This document shows, piece by piece, positions 11,520 to 23,202 of a stretch of DNA of 64,000 nucleotides (positions are counted from its first letter, which is position 1; every line of letters starts with the position of its first letter). A program made the translations under genes and the position numbers. The stretch is from assembly GCF_009730915.1 (NCBI RefSeq), contig NC_052489.1, forward strand, positions 62,001 to 126,000, written 5' to 3'. Origin of the DNA: Dioscorea cayenensis subsp. rotundata. Taxonomy: Eukaryota > Streptophyta > Magnoliopsida > Dioscoreales > Dioscoreaceae. The notes beneath the pieces were generated by a model, which was given only the letters and a program-made list of their open reading frames with translations, had not been told where the DNA came from and made no database searches.

Positions 11520-13784
11520 CTATAAGAATCAGACATTCATTTGCAGAAAAGTTGAGCTATGGCCCATCAAATATCAGCTAAGACACTTGAATGGCTATTA
11601 AACCAAAATTTTGATCAAAAAGTATTTGAATTCGCCCAAACCTCAAGCTGTTCACGAAGCCGCTTCTGCACCTCCATTTGCATTTTTAAAGCTTCATCAA
11701 TTTCCACGCCTCTGCAACATGAAGAAAGATGAACATACTGCGACAACTGATCAAGGAACTTGTTCCATGCATTAATTGATCCAACCTAAAAAATAACTGC
11801 ATAAAATTTAGTGGGAACAACTCCATGTGTGAACGGGGAACATTTTGCATCTTTAACCACAGGGGCAGGGGGATGAAGGTTTACATTTCTTCCAAAACAA
11901 TGAACAATTACCTGCAATCTCTCAAAATAGGCTAGATGAACTTGAAAATTCAGGATAACCCATAGAAACCTAAGACATAAGCGAAACATGCCAACTATTT
12001 GCAGAAATAAATAAGGTTACTTACGGTGCAGAGTCCATATTGCAGAGTGCATCTCCAGAATCCTTCTTATCCTCTTTTGAACCTTCAACAATAAGAGCAA
12101 TATTTCAACTCAATAATAACGGCACGGAATATATCAATATTTAGAGAGTGATATATTTACCATCAGCAGGAGATTCAGGGAGGTACTTTGCAAGACGATA
12201 CTTCTGCAAGTAGCACTTAGAATAAGGAATCTAGTGTATTATTTATGCAATGCAAAAACCAAAAATTATAAAACAATACACTATACCTGCAAATGGCTTT
12301 TCACATGATATATTGTAATTCCAGGAACACCCATTACTCTTAGAACTCCTTTAGGTGTTGCCCCTGATTGATGTAGGAGAAAATATGTAATTAAACTGGT
12401 GCAAGTCCTTAGACTTTGACTCATTAAGTCAAGCAACCAAAAAGAAATTAAGCTTGATATGTATTCAGAAATTGCAGCAACCAAAACAAAAATGTCAGGA
12501 AATTAATGGTCAACACTTTCCAGTCACATAAGTGAAAATTCGAAGGTAATCCTAAATTGAGATGAGTATGATTAAAAAGCCAATGAAGAGAGAATGGGAC
12601 AGGTAATGACTAATAGTCTTGGCAAACACCATAAAGGTCTATTAGAGAAAAGTAGTTTGATTAATGTCAATTACATAAACAAATAACCTAAACTCTCTTC
12701 ACTTGTTCACTGTTAGTTACAGGTAACAGTATTTCATAATTGGCTATCCTTCTCAGGAGGGGTATTTAACATAATTTGCCATTTCCAGCAACTAAAAAGT
12801 TGTTTGCAATGGAACACCATGACAATATACAGGCTATTCAGTCATAGTAGATTGACAACACAATATATAAAACAAAATTTACTAATTCTCTTGCCAGCTT
12901 CAAAACCATGGTGATGTAGGAGGCAAATCATATCTAAATTTCCTAAACTTTGTCACAATAGTTGCCTTTAAGTAGAAACGAACAGATAATAATAAAATAT
13001 ATATATTTGTCTCTTTTGTTCAGGAATGAAGAGAAAAGTACACCAACAAAATGTTTAGCTGAAACTTTGTGTAATGATATGGTAGAGCTTGGTTTATCTA
13101 GTTATTTGGCCCTAGATATAACAACATGAAGGGGAAGTATTCAAGCTAACCCCAAATAGTTGGGACTAATAACTTGTTGTTCTTGTTGTATATATGTATG
13201 CACATATATACAAGTTCAAAACCCATTAAGCTGTCCCCATAGTCATATTTGAAGGATGTTGAACCTAAGTTGATTTCAAAAGCAGCCAGGTGGACTGAGA
13301 AAAAAGCATTGAAACTACAAGGGCACCTTTTGAAGTGTTCATAAATGGCATGACAAGAAATCACTGAAAGTGGAAAATCTGTGTACTAACAGGTTCTTGA
13401 AGAAATATTTGATGTATCCTATGAGCTACCTATGATCCATTCCACTTTATTTATTTGTATCCATTATTGGAACGTGGATGTTTCTTTGATTTAGAATACA
13501 AGTAAAAGTAAAACAAATTTGATTTCATCATTTAGAGTAAGAACTACGAAGAATATATTGCTGCTGAATCAAAAATACTCACTATCTGGTCCACCAAGCT
13601 GTGTTATTGCATCAACAAAGCGGTCATGGAGATCTGATGTCCACCGCAGCCGTTGCTTCCCACCTACAGAAGCACTGGGGTTTTTAGCAGGAGATCCACA
13701 AGAACCAACATTTGCCAGTTCTTCAGAGCTTGGGACCTTATGGTGAACCATGGGCAGAGATGAAAACTTCTTGGCATGATACAT
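10982..13784 (-). CDS. MYB-CC transcription factor (PHR1-LIKE, PHL7-type)
   Basis: Six coding exons (13784-13583, 12363-12287, 12203-12161, 12082-12025, 11711-11642, 11410-10982) join in frame to give 292 residues. A single GARP/MYB-like repeat (residues about 43-100) reads KQRLRWTSDLHDRFVDA to SHLQKYRLAKY. A coiled-coil follows (about 130-172), with ALKMQMEVQKRLREQLE and VQRQLQLRIEAQ. This pairing defines the MYB-CC family, which includes phosphate-starvation regulators such as PHR1. The short N-terminus MYHAKKFSSLPMVHH and the RVMGVPGITIYHVKSHLQ phrasing resemble PHL7/At2g01060-type members. It should be a nuclear, DNA-binding, probably dimeric factor. The C-terminal 140 residues are Ser/acid-rich and likely disordered. 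A splice acceptor (CTGCAG) lies 20 bp before the ATG, so there is probably a non-coding leader exon near 15.15-15.5 kb. Confidence 0.93.
11481..11520. repeat. (TA)n microsatellite in an intron of the MYB-CC gene
   Basis: An alternating TA run, with one ACA interruption, lies between the two coiled-coil exons. Confidence 0.85.
13147..13189 (+). mobile_element. Truncated SINE 3' end (Au-like)
   Basis: The phrase aaccccaaatagttgggact followed by aataacttgttgttcttgttg resembles the 3' end of angiosperm Au-type SINEs, which finish in a TTG repeat. No Pol III A or B box is found just upstream, so this would be a 5'-truncated copy inside the first coding intron of the MYB-CC gene. The family call is from memory. 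Confidence 0.35.
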
Positions 13785-13804
13785 GATGGAAAACAGTTTG
13801 GTGA

Positions 13805-15530
13805 CTGCAGATAGGAAAAAGGGTGAATATCGCAACTCATGAAGTACTTATAAATCCGAAAATTATAACATACGCATCAATAAAGTTTATGTTACTAAAA
13901 TTGAAAAACAAGCAGTATGTCTTGAAAGTAAGTTTTTATTACATTCATGTGCATCGTATACATAAAACCAGACGGCAACGAAAATTGATATAAACAAGAA
14001 AGGCTACATGTCAATGACATTTTCTCGTAAAGCTTGAACAACTAGTTAATTATTTCCAAGAAAAATTGGAACACTCAAATTATAAACCTATATGCTAGAT
14101 GAAGAGGCTACAAAATGACCAAAGTTTGATTTGTAAGAAGAGGCCCACAAGTAACAGTTTCACCCTTGGATATACTTGCATCTGATCCGATGCATTTAAA
14201 ACAGAAAAATAAAATCGATCCATAAGGAAGAACAGAACCTGCCAAAAAATTGATGGAGGAGTAAATGAATGGTAACAAGCAAAACCAAACAAGCCAAGGA
14301 AAACGCCAACTAAGAACATAGAAACCAAAGCTTCCACTTGACATTGATAAGGCTACAAAATAATATGCCAGTTTTGAATAAGGTAAGAGTGAAGAAACTT
14401 TCCAATGATCTTAGCCATATATTGAAAAAGTTACATTTTTCTCGGAATATGATTCGTAATTAGCAATGAAACCCAAATCTCAAAGATAACCATTTTTTTT
14501 TTTTTTAGTTACCAGGAACAAGGACATTAAAAAAACCAATAACAGAAAACCATGACAATAACAAATAGCAAATGAGCATCATAATTAGAACAGACACTTC
14601 AATTAGCCAAAGGAATCTAATGTATATGATAAGTATTTTTTTTTTTTTCTCAAATCATAGGTAAGTGACAACAAAAACAACAACGGCAACAACATATAGT
14701 AGATCACAGAAAGAGAAAAAGCAAATGTACATAGACATAAAACAAATCAATTGATAACATATCTGCCACCCGCTTAGCCGATGAGTAGCATACAACCGAA
14801 GCATTAAAATGCATGGATATCTGCAAATAATGAATTTAGAAAAAGCATAATCCAAGCACCCTAAAGAAGAGTATGCTAAAAAACAGCTAAGAAAAGCACA
14901 TAGTATGCTAAAAAACCAACACAAAGAAACATCATTTCATATATGCACAGTAGCCTCTCGGAGAAAGAAAAGCAAGTACTTTTCAGCAAATAAACAGCTA
15001 AGAAAAAGGTATATAAGTAAAGAAAAAAAAGAAAGTAGAAAGAGAGCCTCAAACTTGCAAACAATGGTGCCAAATTTCTTTTTTCCTCAGAAACAAAAAG
15101 AAAAAGCGAAAAAAAAAATAGCAAAAATCAGATTTTCCACAAAAACCAACCTCGCAAAAGAGCAATTCAGAGGGCGCCCCAATCAGCAAACCGAAAAGCC
15201 ACTAACCTTCGGACCAAACCAAACATCCCTGAACCAGAAGCCTCAGCAAACTTGCTTCACTCCAGAGAGCAACGAAATATCCTTCAAATCCAAAGCTGAG
15301 AAGCACGTCAGAAGCTCAAAACTAACGACAGATCACACTCTCATCGGCGAGAAGCAGGCAGGTGGAAGGAAGTCTGATCAAAACGGTGCTTGAGTAGGGT
15401 TTAGGTAGGTGGAATCGAAGGGGCAAAAGGAAGCGAGCTTGCTAGGGTTTTGTAGAGCATCCCCGGGTCTTCGGTGGGCCGTGGCGAAGGAGAAGCAGGC
15501 AGAGTCAGGTTGTTGCGTGTTATATATACA
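13805..15530 (-). promoter_or_regulatory. Inferred leader intron, leader exon and promoter of the MYB-CC gene
   Basis: No coding sequence is supported. On the minus strand, a TATA-like TATATATAACACG lies at about 15517-15530. About 30 bp further there is leader-like sequence rich in CT and CCG (15.2-15.5 kb). A possible donor GCGAG|GTTGGT lies at 15150, and the acceptor at 13804 precedes the first coding exon. This is inference from motif spacing. The 162-codon open frame on the plus strand here is not considered real. Confidence 0.4.
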
Positions 15531-16759
15531 CATATTAGTATTAGCATAATATTGAAAAATTGGATAAGCCCCACTGCTTATTGAATAGTGAATACTGTTT
15601 TCTTATACCATTCTTAATTTTTTATAATAATAATAATAACAATATATACATACATGCAATGATGCAAAGCAAAGAGGGCATTATTTAATATTTATGTGAA
15701 AGGATATTGATTCAAGCTCCTCGTTCATGCCTTGGCCTGTTTCTTAATTTTTGGACTTAAAAAAGTGCTTATTCTTGTATTGTCGAGCATTGTATGCATG
15801 TGCGCATACAACTTGTAGTTACGGTAGTATTATTACTGTTATATTGCGCTCTCTCTCTCTCTCTCTATGTCTCTCTCTTCAGAAAAAATATATACATATA
15901 TATATATATATATATTCCATATGTGTGTTCATTTGGGATGAGAACATAATAGGCAATGAATGAGACCACACACATGGGAACACTGAAGTTAAATGAAAAG
16001 CCTGACTATGATGTGCACACTCTCTGGGTTCTGGACTGTAAAAGAACCACAACTAGTAATGCGCCTTTAATCTCTTATCAACTACCATTCGGGAATCAAT
16101 CCACAGACTATAAAATTTAACATATGCTGAGACAAGGAACACCTTGGTAAAGAATAAAGATATAAAGATGGCTAGTGGAGGTGTCAATTTAAATGACAAT
16201 CCTGTGAACCCAACAACAGTACTGCTGACAAAAAACTTGCTCAAACCTGTGCAACGTCCCAAGGGAAAAGTCCTGTGGCTGTCTGTCTGTGTCATCGGGT
16301 GGCTCAAGCGCGGTTGTTTCAGAACAGCCAAAAACAAAAAAGTAGCCCACGCCTAAAGATTGTGTAGAACTTTTATAATAAATTAGAAAAAAGTTCACTA
16401 ACATTAATTACATACAGCGTTCTGTTCTGCCCAGTGCCACTGCCACTGCCACTGCCACTGCCACACCAGGCCATCATGCTGCGGAAATGAAATGAGATGC
16501 GAGCATCTCTGAGTCTGGACAAGTCAGGTTTTCTTTTTATTCTATCTATCTCCTTCAATCATTGAATTTCCAAAACTTTTTGAGACATCCAATTTTCATA
16601 GTAATTAATGTGTGTGCCATACAATATAAAATGTATGTAAAATTGTATATTAAAGCGTAACAGGCGACTGACATGTTGTTGTTTCCCAATAAGCGCAGAT
16701 AATTAATCAACATTAGAAAACAAGCAAAATCAACATTTATACAAGTAGTTAATTAAAAA
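15531..16759. other. Intergenic region with microsatellites
   Basis: No gene is supported. The region contains a CT run (15849-15865), a TA run (15888-15915) and five copies of a GCCACT-type hexamer at about 16434-16463. Several overlapping short open frames at 16053-16404 do not match anything I know. Confidence 0.5.
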
Positions 16760-16832
16760 TGGAGGTGCGGGGAATCGAACCCCGTGCCTCTCGCATGCGA
16801 AGCGAGCGCTCTACCATATGAGCTACACCCCC
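16760..16832 (-). tRNA. tRNA-Ala (anticodon CGC)
   Basis: On the minus strand a 73-base cloverleaf starts GGGGGTGTAGCTCATATGG. The acceptor stem GGGGGTG pairs with CACCTCC (one G-U) and the discriminator base is A. The anticodon arm CTCGC-TTCGCAT-GCGAG gives anticodon CGC, read as alanine. The T arm contains GGTTCGATTCC, which is also the B box. The sequence has no intron. A TTTTT Pol III stop follows at 16758-16754. The upstream flank has CAACAACAA close to the start and TATATAAATA further out, the usual layout for plant nuclear tRNA genes. Confidence 0.96.
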
Positions 16833-17559
16833 GTACGATTGTTGTTGGAAGATAATAATTTATTTATATAAAATTTATGGATAGTTTGAAGCATTGTTTT
16901 TGTGAATAACATGAACTTATTGTACATGCTTCTAAAATTGTTCTAGGCTTTCCTTGTGGGTGGGTTGCAGCACTGTCCAAACAAGGCTAATATATAGGTA
17001 GGTGGACTGCTGGATTGCATAACAGTAATAAACAATTTTACTATATATATACACTTGTCAGAATGAGAAATCAGGCTTACAGCATAGTCCAAAACCATTC
17101 GAATTTTGTCTATATATAATTAATACCATCGATCAGCACTTGCCTCAAGGATGGGGATTAGCGGGAAGACAAGTCTTAGAAGCGAAGAAGAAGAGCCAAA
17201 CGCTGGTTGGCTTTGCTTTAGACCTCCTTGCCAGAACCTTACTGAAAGATTTATTATATGTATATGGTGTTTGGTTGCTTAGACGACAACACATTTCTTG
17301 AACGTAGAAGCGATTAAATGATCCACAGCAGAAACTTGAAAGACAGAACCTTAATTTCCCATTACTTGAACGCAATCCAAAACCATGGATGGATGGATGG
17401 ATGGATGGATGGATGATTAGTAATCTATCTATATATATATATATTAGACACGCACACTAGCCAGTGAACTACTAAATTGCATACAAGAAAAAGAGATCTC
17501 TTTAATTATTTGGTTATTTGAGAGCAAATACGGCAACTTGATTGTTGAAATTCCGATCA
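16833..17559. other. Spacer with tRNA upstream elements and metacaspase promoter
   Basis: The left edge holds the CAA-rich and TATA-like elements of the tRNA gene (minus strand, about 16838-16870). The right part is upstream DNA of the metacaspase: a (GGAT)n run at 17384-17415, a TATA run at 17428-17445 that could serve as TATA box, and an A/T-rich leader up to the ATG at 17560. Confidence 0.45.
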
Positions 17560-18745
17560 ATGGAGGAAGGAAAGAAGAGGGTGGCAACTTTGGTTGGGTG
17601 CAACTACGCCAACACAAAGAACGAGCTTCATGGATGCATCAATGACGTGATGACCATGCGTGACTTGCTGGTGTCTCGCTTTGGGTTCAAACAGGAGGAT
17701 ATTGAGGTCCTCACAGACGCCCCCGACTCCCCGATTTTGCCCACCGGTGCCAACATCCGGCGCTCACTGGGGCGCATGGTTGCCAACGCCAAGCCAGGCG
17801 ATGTGCTCTTCTTCCACTACAGCGGCCATGGCACTCTCATACCATCTGCTTGGCCGTTTCACCATGGATTCAAAGCTGATGAAGCTATTGTTCCCTGTGA
17901 TTTCAACCTCATCACAGGTAGTTTTTCTAACACACACACACACACAAATTAAATAATATATAATAACATCACATGCAAATCAAGGGCCCCAATTTGGTTT
18001 GTCAGTAATAAATAATAAAACAATTATTCTAATGGTGTTCATTAGCAAACTAATTAATCATTAATTAATTAACGCGCGCTCGCACGCAGATTTGGACTTC
18101 CGGCAGTTGGTGGACCAGCTGGCGTGGGGAGTGAGCTTCACGATCATCTCGGACTCATGCCACAGTGGTGGCCTCATTGATAAAGAGAAGGAACAGATTG
18201 GCCCTTCAAGTTCAACCATCATCAGTGAACTAGCATCTGATCCCGTGCGCGATCAAAACCACAAGCCGAAGCTCATTCCATTTGACTCGGTGCTGCAACA
18301 CCTCTCCTCCCTCTCTGGGATTGTTTCTTCTCACATTGGTGACCACCTCTGGCACCTCTTCGGGCCCGAGATGAGTGCCAGTTTAATAAACAGAAAATTG
18401 CCCGTAAAACCATCATCATCATCATCATCCTTAAAAAGACCCGCTGATAAAGATGACGGAATATTACTTAGTGGATGCCAGGCCAACGAGACATCAGCCG
18501 ACATGAGCCCTGAAGGGAATAATGAAACAAGGAAGGCTTATGGAGCATTTAGTAATTCCATTCAGATGGTTCTGAGAGAGCATGATGGGGTGCTCAGCAA
18601 CAGGGAACTGGTAATTCGGGCGAGGCGTCTGCTGCTAGAACAGGGCTTCGCTCAGCAGCATCCATGCCTCTACTGCAGTGATGACAACGCAGAAGCCCCT
18701 TTCCTGTGGCAGACTGGGAACGTGAAGATCAACTCAACTCTCTGA
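17560..18745 (+). CDS. Type II metacaspase, AtMC9-like
   Basis: Two exons, 17560-17917 and 18090-18745, join in phase 1 to give 337 residues, close to AtMC9 (about 325). The catalytic dyad is visible: His90 in HYSGHG and Cys143 in DSCHSGG. There is no N-terminal zinc-finger prodomain, which marks type II, and the p20-p10 linker is short, as in AtMC9. The phrases LVGCNYANTKNELHGCIND and HPCLYCSDDNAEAPFL are strongly family-like. Metacaspases are Cys proteases that cut after Arg or Lys; AtMC9 works in the apoplast and xylem-cell clearance at acidic pH. A poly-Ser run (residues about 229-235) comes from a TCA repeat. The lysine at about 180 (KPKLIPF) sits where AtMC9 is self-processed after Arg. 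An upstream ATG at 17542 is in frame, but the family start MEEGKKRVATLVG favours 17560. Confidence 0.95.
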
Positions 18746-19137
18746 GATACGTGCATGCAGCATGATCATGCATGCCATTGTTCTATCTGATACGATATTG
18801 GTAATTCATTTCATTTCATTTCAAACACAATAAGACCCAACAGAGAGTGTTCATTCAAATTGAAAAAGCAAGTGAAATGTTTCTCTACAATATTTAACTA
18901 GAAATTACTCTTGCTCAAGTCCCAACTTCACCTGCTTTTCTCAGATATAAGAAACACAAGACTCAGGACATCCAAAACCTGAGTCAAAATGAGCACAATA
19001 CTTGAATCCTATGTAACCGTAAAGGGGAAAAAAACTTGATGCATAAATAAAGAAAACAATAATGGTCACAATGGTTCATTCCATCCAGTGGGCAAAAGCA
19101 CAGCTCTGGAAAGAAAATAATTTAAAAGACTTCTTTC
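18746..19137. other. Tail-to-tail spacer between the metacaspase and phosphopantetheinyl transferase genes
   Basis: A short spacer with A/T-rich segments and no gene. It should hold the 3' untranslated regions and polyadenylation sites of both convergent genes. Confidence 0.6.
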
Positions 19138-22100
19138 TTACAACAAATTGAACTCATCAGCCAAACCTTTCTCTCTGAGAAAAACTGAAATGAGATCCTC
19201 TACAGTACGGAAGATGAACTGATCTTCATGAGGGTGTATGGTGTTCAACTCTTCCTTGTTAGCTACTTGCATCAAAGTACTTTGATTACTCTCAGCAGCT
19301 CCTGGAGGCCCCTTTGCCACAGTTGCCTGTAATTCGACAATCTTGTTACTAATCTCAAACCATAGTGAATCAGGTTTCTAATTGAAAACACAGGGGACAA
19401 TATTATACAAAAACTTTGCTGTTAAAAACTAAAAAATCATCGACCAAACATGTAAATGTAGCACCATAGGGTCTTTTCAGTGAAAGCGTTAGTCCAGTCA
19501 TTGCACTTAACAACCATGAAGTGGATGTTGTTCACACAAAGAACCAAGAGAGCATTGAGAAGTAATGAAAACAAGTTCGGACATAATAAACTCACAAAAT
19601 GCAAGTTGTCAATTTTGAAATGCCAGAATCTCCATTCTGTTGATTTCACTCCATCAATGTCAACTGATATATGTGTCCAGTTATTGTGATGAAATTCCAA
19701 CCTGTGCAGTCCATACCCCAGCCCTGCTCCTAATGCTTTGACAAATGCTTCCTTCAAAGACCAGCATCTGCAAAAAAAAGTTTAAGCAAGATCCAGTGAA
19801 CAGTACACAAGAATGCAGCCTATACAAAACATGCAATGTGAGGGGATGAGAAAATCGGTCTAAGATGCAAGGGAGTGTGCAGCAATGAATAAGTTGAACA
19901 GTGTCATGCTTGATTAATGAATTTGTGCTAAAAGAAAACAAAATAAACAAACTTGAGGCTGAAATATAACCATAGTGTTCACAATTCATGTTCAACTATC
20001 TTTAGATTTAGTCAATCCAAAGTTATTGCAAGACTGGTTTGCTATGGCCATCGAGGCAATTCTCTATTGGCAACTCAATTAAGAAAACTGGCATTGCTAA
20101 ATTTCAAACAAATAACTACATGTTAAATTGAGAGCATACCTGAGAAAATCAGAAAAGATATCATCTGAACTGCCAGCATTCATGATTTTCCCCCATTCTG
20201 AATTTGTAAAATAAGATGAGAAGTTCTTGACCAACTCAAGAGCTGTTTCATGCAGAGGGATGTGAATGGAGACAATGTCTAATCCTACAGGGCACACCGG
20301 CTCAGACGCTATTCCAACATAGTTCCCATGATGCGATACGTTGAAATTGAAATTCATGAGCATATCTTGTCCATTTTTCTACATTAAATATCGAAATAGA
20401 TTAAATACCAGAAAAGGAAGAAAAAATTTAAAGTGCAACAGGGCAATCTATCAGCAACAAAAACAATCAGGAGTAAGCTATCTTCTGTCATAAAGCATTT
20501 TATTGCTGAAAAACTCCAACATAAACCAAGCAGAAAATTAACAGAGTAGATGGTATAGCATGCATTACAAGAATTTTAAAAGCGGTTAATTTTTGGTTCA
20601 TATTTATAAAGAATAGACCTACAGCTGACATCATTTTTGGAATGAATAACATGTTCAGAGGTTTCATTGATAACGAAAAGTTATGTAGAAGACAACAAAG
20701 CAGCTGCTTTTATCTAATCTTTGCTTTGGTAAATATCAGAAAATAGTACCTCAGATTTAATTTTATCTAAGGTAAGTATAAATTATTTGACAAAAACAAT
20801 CAGGAGTAAGCTATCTTCTGTCATAAAGCATTTTATTGCTGAAAAACTCCAACATAAACCAAGCAGAAAATTAACAGAGTAGATGGTATAGCATGCATTA
20901 CAAGAATTTTAAAAGCGGTTAATTTTTGGTTCATATTTATAAAGAATAGACCTACAGCTGACATCATTTTTGGAATGAATAACATGTTCAGAGGTTTCAT
21001 TGATAACGAAAAGTTATGTAGAAGACAACAAAGCAGCTGCTTTTATCTAATCTTTGCTTTGGTAAATATCAGAAAATAGTACCTCAGATTTAATTTTATC
21101 TAAGGTAAGTATAAATTATTTGAGAAAACATAGCCATGAATAACAACTTATATTTTGGGTTGATGAAATGCGGACTCTTTTTTCACCACCAGATTCCATC
21201 TAATAAAAAGTATAACATTTTGTTTGCTAATATTTTTCACACTTCATATATCCATCCATCCATCTGTATCTCATCTCTATTATGCTCATTCTATTGGCAA
21301 TTTTCATTCTATAGCTAAAATCATATATAATGAGACATAGCGTGCCTAATATAGAATATGCTGAATGGGTTCAAGGAGTCAACAATAATCAAATGGTAGG
21401 TTAATAAATATAACTAGAAAAATTTGCTATACTCATTAATAGATTCTTTGTGTATTTACAGGACTGTTTATTGGCAATCCATTTGGGCAGTAATTTTGAC
21501 TAGTGATGACAGTTACAAAATAGCCTATATAAGTAAAATGTTTGCTATAGGTAGACTAGTAGCAAAGGCTTAATCTTTTCTGTTAAACTTAAAGATATGC
21601 TGAAATGAATATCCTTGCAATAATGAACATTAAGATATCTCACTAAGAAGATCTGGGCAACATAAAATAAAATTATAAAAGTCAAGTAATTGTCTGACAA
21701 AGATTAAATGGCCTCGCATTTCAAAATCTTTTGGAGCAGAAAAATGCTCCAAAAAAAAATTTGCGCATCTAAAAAGTTGATTCAATAAGTGATTAAAAAC
21801 TAAATAAATAAATGCAAGAAAATAAAGCCGATTTCAACCTACCAAATATGGTTTCCCTTCAATTGTTCGATTAATGATGATCTTGTCAAAATGGATTCCT
21901 AGAACTTCATGCACAAGTGAATATTGAAGTAACCGACTTATGTATGCACGCTTTCTATCCTCAAACTTTATAAACCTAGTGATGTGTAAGCTCAAGGTAA
22001 GAAGATAGATCTTATGATGTGTAGGCAAGATATCAGAAAATAAAACCAATGATATAATTTGAAAATTTACACTAACAAAATGGAAGACATTTGCATGATG

Positions 22101-23016
22101 AATTCTAGCTTAATCCCTGCAGGTCACAAGGTCACAGGTCACTTACACCAAACAAATAGAAGATATTCCTTCAGTGAGCCGTGATCCTAAACATCAGGAA
22201 TACTTAATATTAACAATTCTAAGCAATTATTTATCTATTTGAAGCAGCTATAAGTGCCCATGTACATCAATACATACAGATTTACTATTTTCCATGATTC
22301 TAATTTCTGCAATTTGATTCGAAGATCGAATTTGGCATGGGAAGAGCAGGAACTTGGAATATGCGTAAGATTGAATTTGACTCTTGAAAACATACTATAA
22401 TCATGAAGTCTTATTTCTAAAGACCAACTCCTAAATAGATTTATAAGAAAAGTTAAAAAAAAAAAAAATGCCTGCAATGATCACTGACCTGTTACTTCAG
22501 CATGGTCTGTCCGATGTTATTTGGGGGAAGCATTAAAAAATGGGTCATTTAAATCCTTCTGAAAAACGTGAGTCTTTTAAAAAAATTAACTGTTGCATTC
22601 CAACATGTAGACGCATCCATTCCAACATGTAGTTTTCATTGATTGCATTCTAAAGAGCTGAAATTTAGTGTGCTAAACCTTGTGAAAACTAAAATTGAAT
22701 CATCTTTCATTACTTGACAGCAACTTTTCCAAATAAATTGTGGTATAAGTATAATCCACAAGTACTTGTTTATGACTCCATTTGCATTGAAAATAGCATA
22801 ATAACAAAGAATAGAGAAAAGACCTCGAAAGATTTCAAAATAAAGGGAAACAAAGCAGCAGGCAGAGAAGAAGAAGAAGAAGAAACTAAGAAGGATAGAC
22901 CTGGAGATGGCGGAGTGCTCATGCTGTGGAAGTAGAGAAACTAAGGAGGAGAACTCATCCTCTGAAGGATTCCATCCAGAGATGTCTACGAGCCATCTTC
23001 GCACCGGCTGTTCCAT
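19138..23016 (-). CDS. 4'-phosphopantetheinyl transferase (Sfp/AASDHPPT type)
   Basis: Five exons (23016-22901, 21975-21843, 20378-20140, 19767-19596, 19326-19138) join in frame to give 282 residues. Family motifs are clear. FNFNVSHHGNYVGIA (about 93-107) and PVGLDIVSI (about 113-121, with the metal-binding Asp117) come first, then WSLKEAFVKALGAGL (about 165-179). The N-terminal half has RRWLVDISGW and FEDRKRAYISRLL, as in eukaryotic holo-ACP synthases. The enzyme moves phosphopantetheine from CoA to a serine of acyl carrier protein, probably for mitochondrial or cytosolic carriers; location is not visible here. The first ATG (23016) is used, because the two codons upstream in frame lack an ATG. 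Intron 2 carries an exact 333-bp tandem duplication. The gene is divergent from L2HGDH, with 186 bp between start codons. Confidence 0.93.
20458..21123. repeat. 333-bp tandem duplication in intron 2 of the phosphopantetheinyl transferase gene
   Basis: Copy 1 (20458-20790) and copy 2 (20791-21123) are head-to-tail and appear identical by eye over the full 333 bases, both starting caaaaacaatcaggagtaag and ending aattatttga. Identity at this level in non-coding DNA means a very recent event or an assembly artefact. Confidence 0.92.
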
Positions 23017-23053
23017 CCTTTCCAACCTCCCAACCGCCCAGTTCCAGGTTATG

Positions 23054-23106
<53 letters not shown>

Positions 23107-23202
23107 CGGAATACGTTTGAGTTCGAGTACCCGCGGAGTACCACAACCGCGGGGAATAGGGCTAGCTAGGCTAGGGAGGGCCTCGAATGAATGAATGAAT
23201 GA
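23017..23202. promoter_or_regulatory. Bidirectional promoter between phosphopantetheinyl transferase and L2HGDH
   Basis: The start codons of two divergent genes are only 186 bp apart, so both promoters and leaders must share this DNA. It contains an (AAT)n run at 23061-23105, a GC-rich patch with CCGCGGAGT and CCGCGGGGA (about 23130-23155), and a GAAT repeat just before the L2HGDH ATG. No classical TATA box stands out apart from TATATATAA at 23053-23062. Confidence 0.7.
23061..23105. repeat. (AAT)n microsatellite
   Basis: About 15 AAT units lie inside the bidirectional promoter; a length change here would alter the spacing of elements for both genes. Confidence 0.95.

Noticed and set aside
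14905-15393. 162-codon Lys-rich plus-strand frame
   Set aside because: It lies antisense to the inferred leader of the MYB-CC gene, has low-complexity Lys/Glu content and no family resemblance.
16053-16404. Overlapping frames of 70-94 codons on both strands
   Set aside because: No motif or family resemblance; such frames are expected by chance at this base content.
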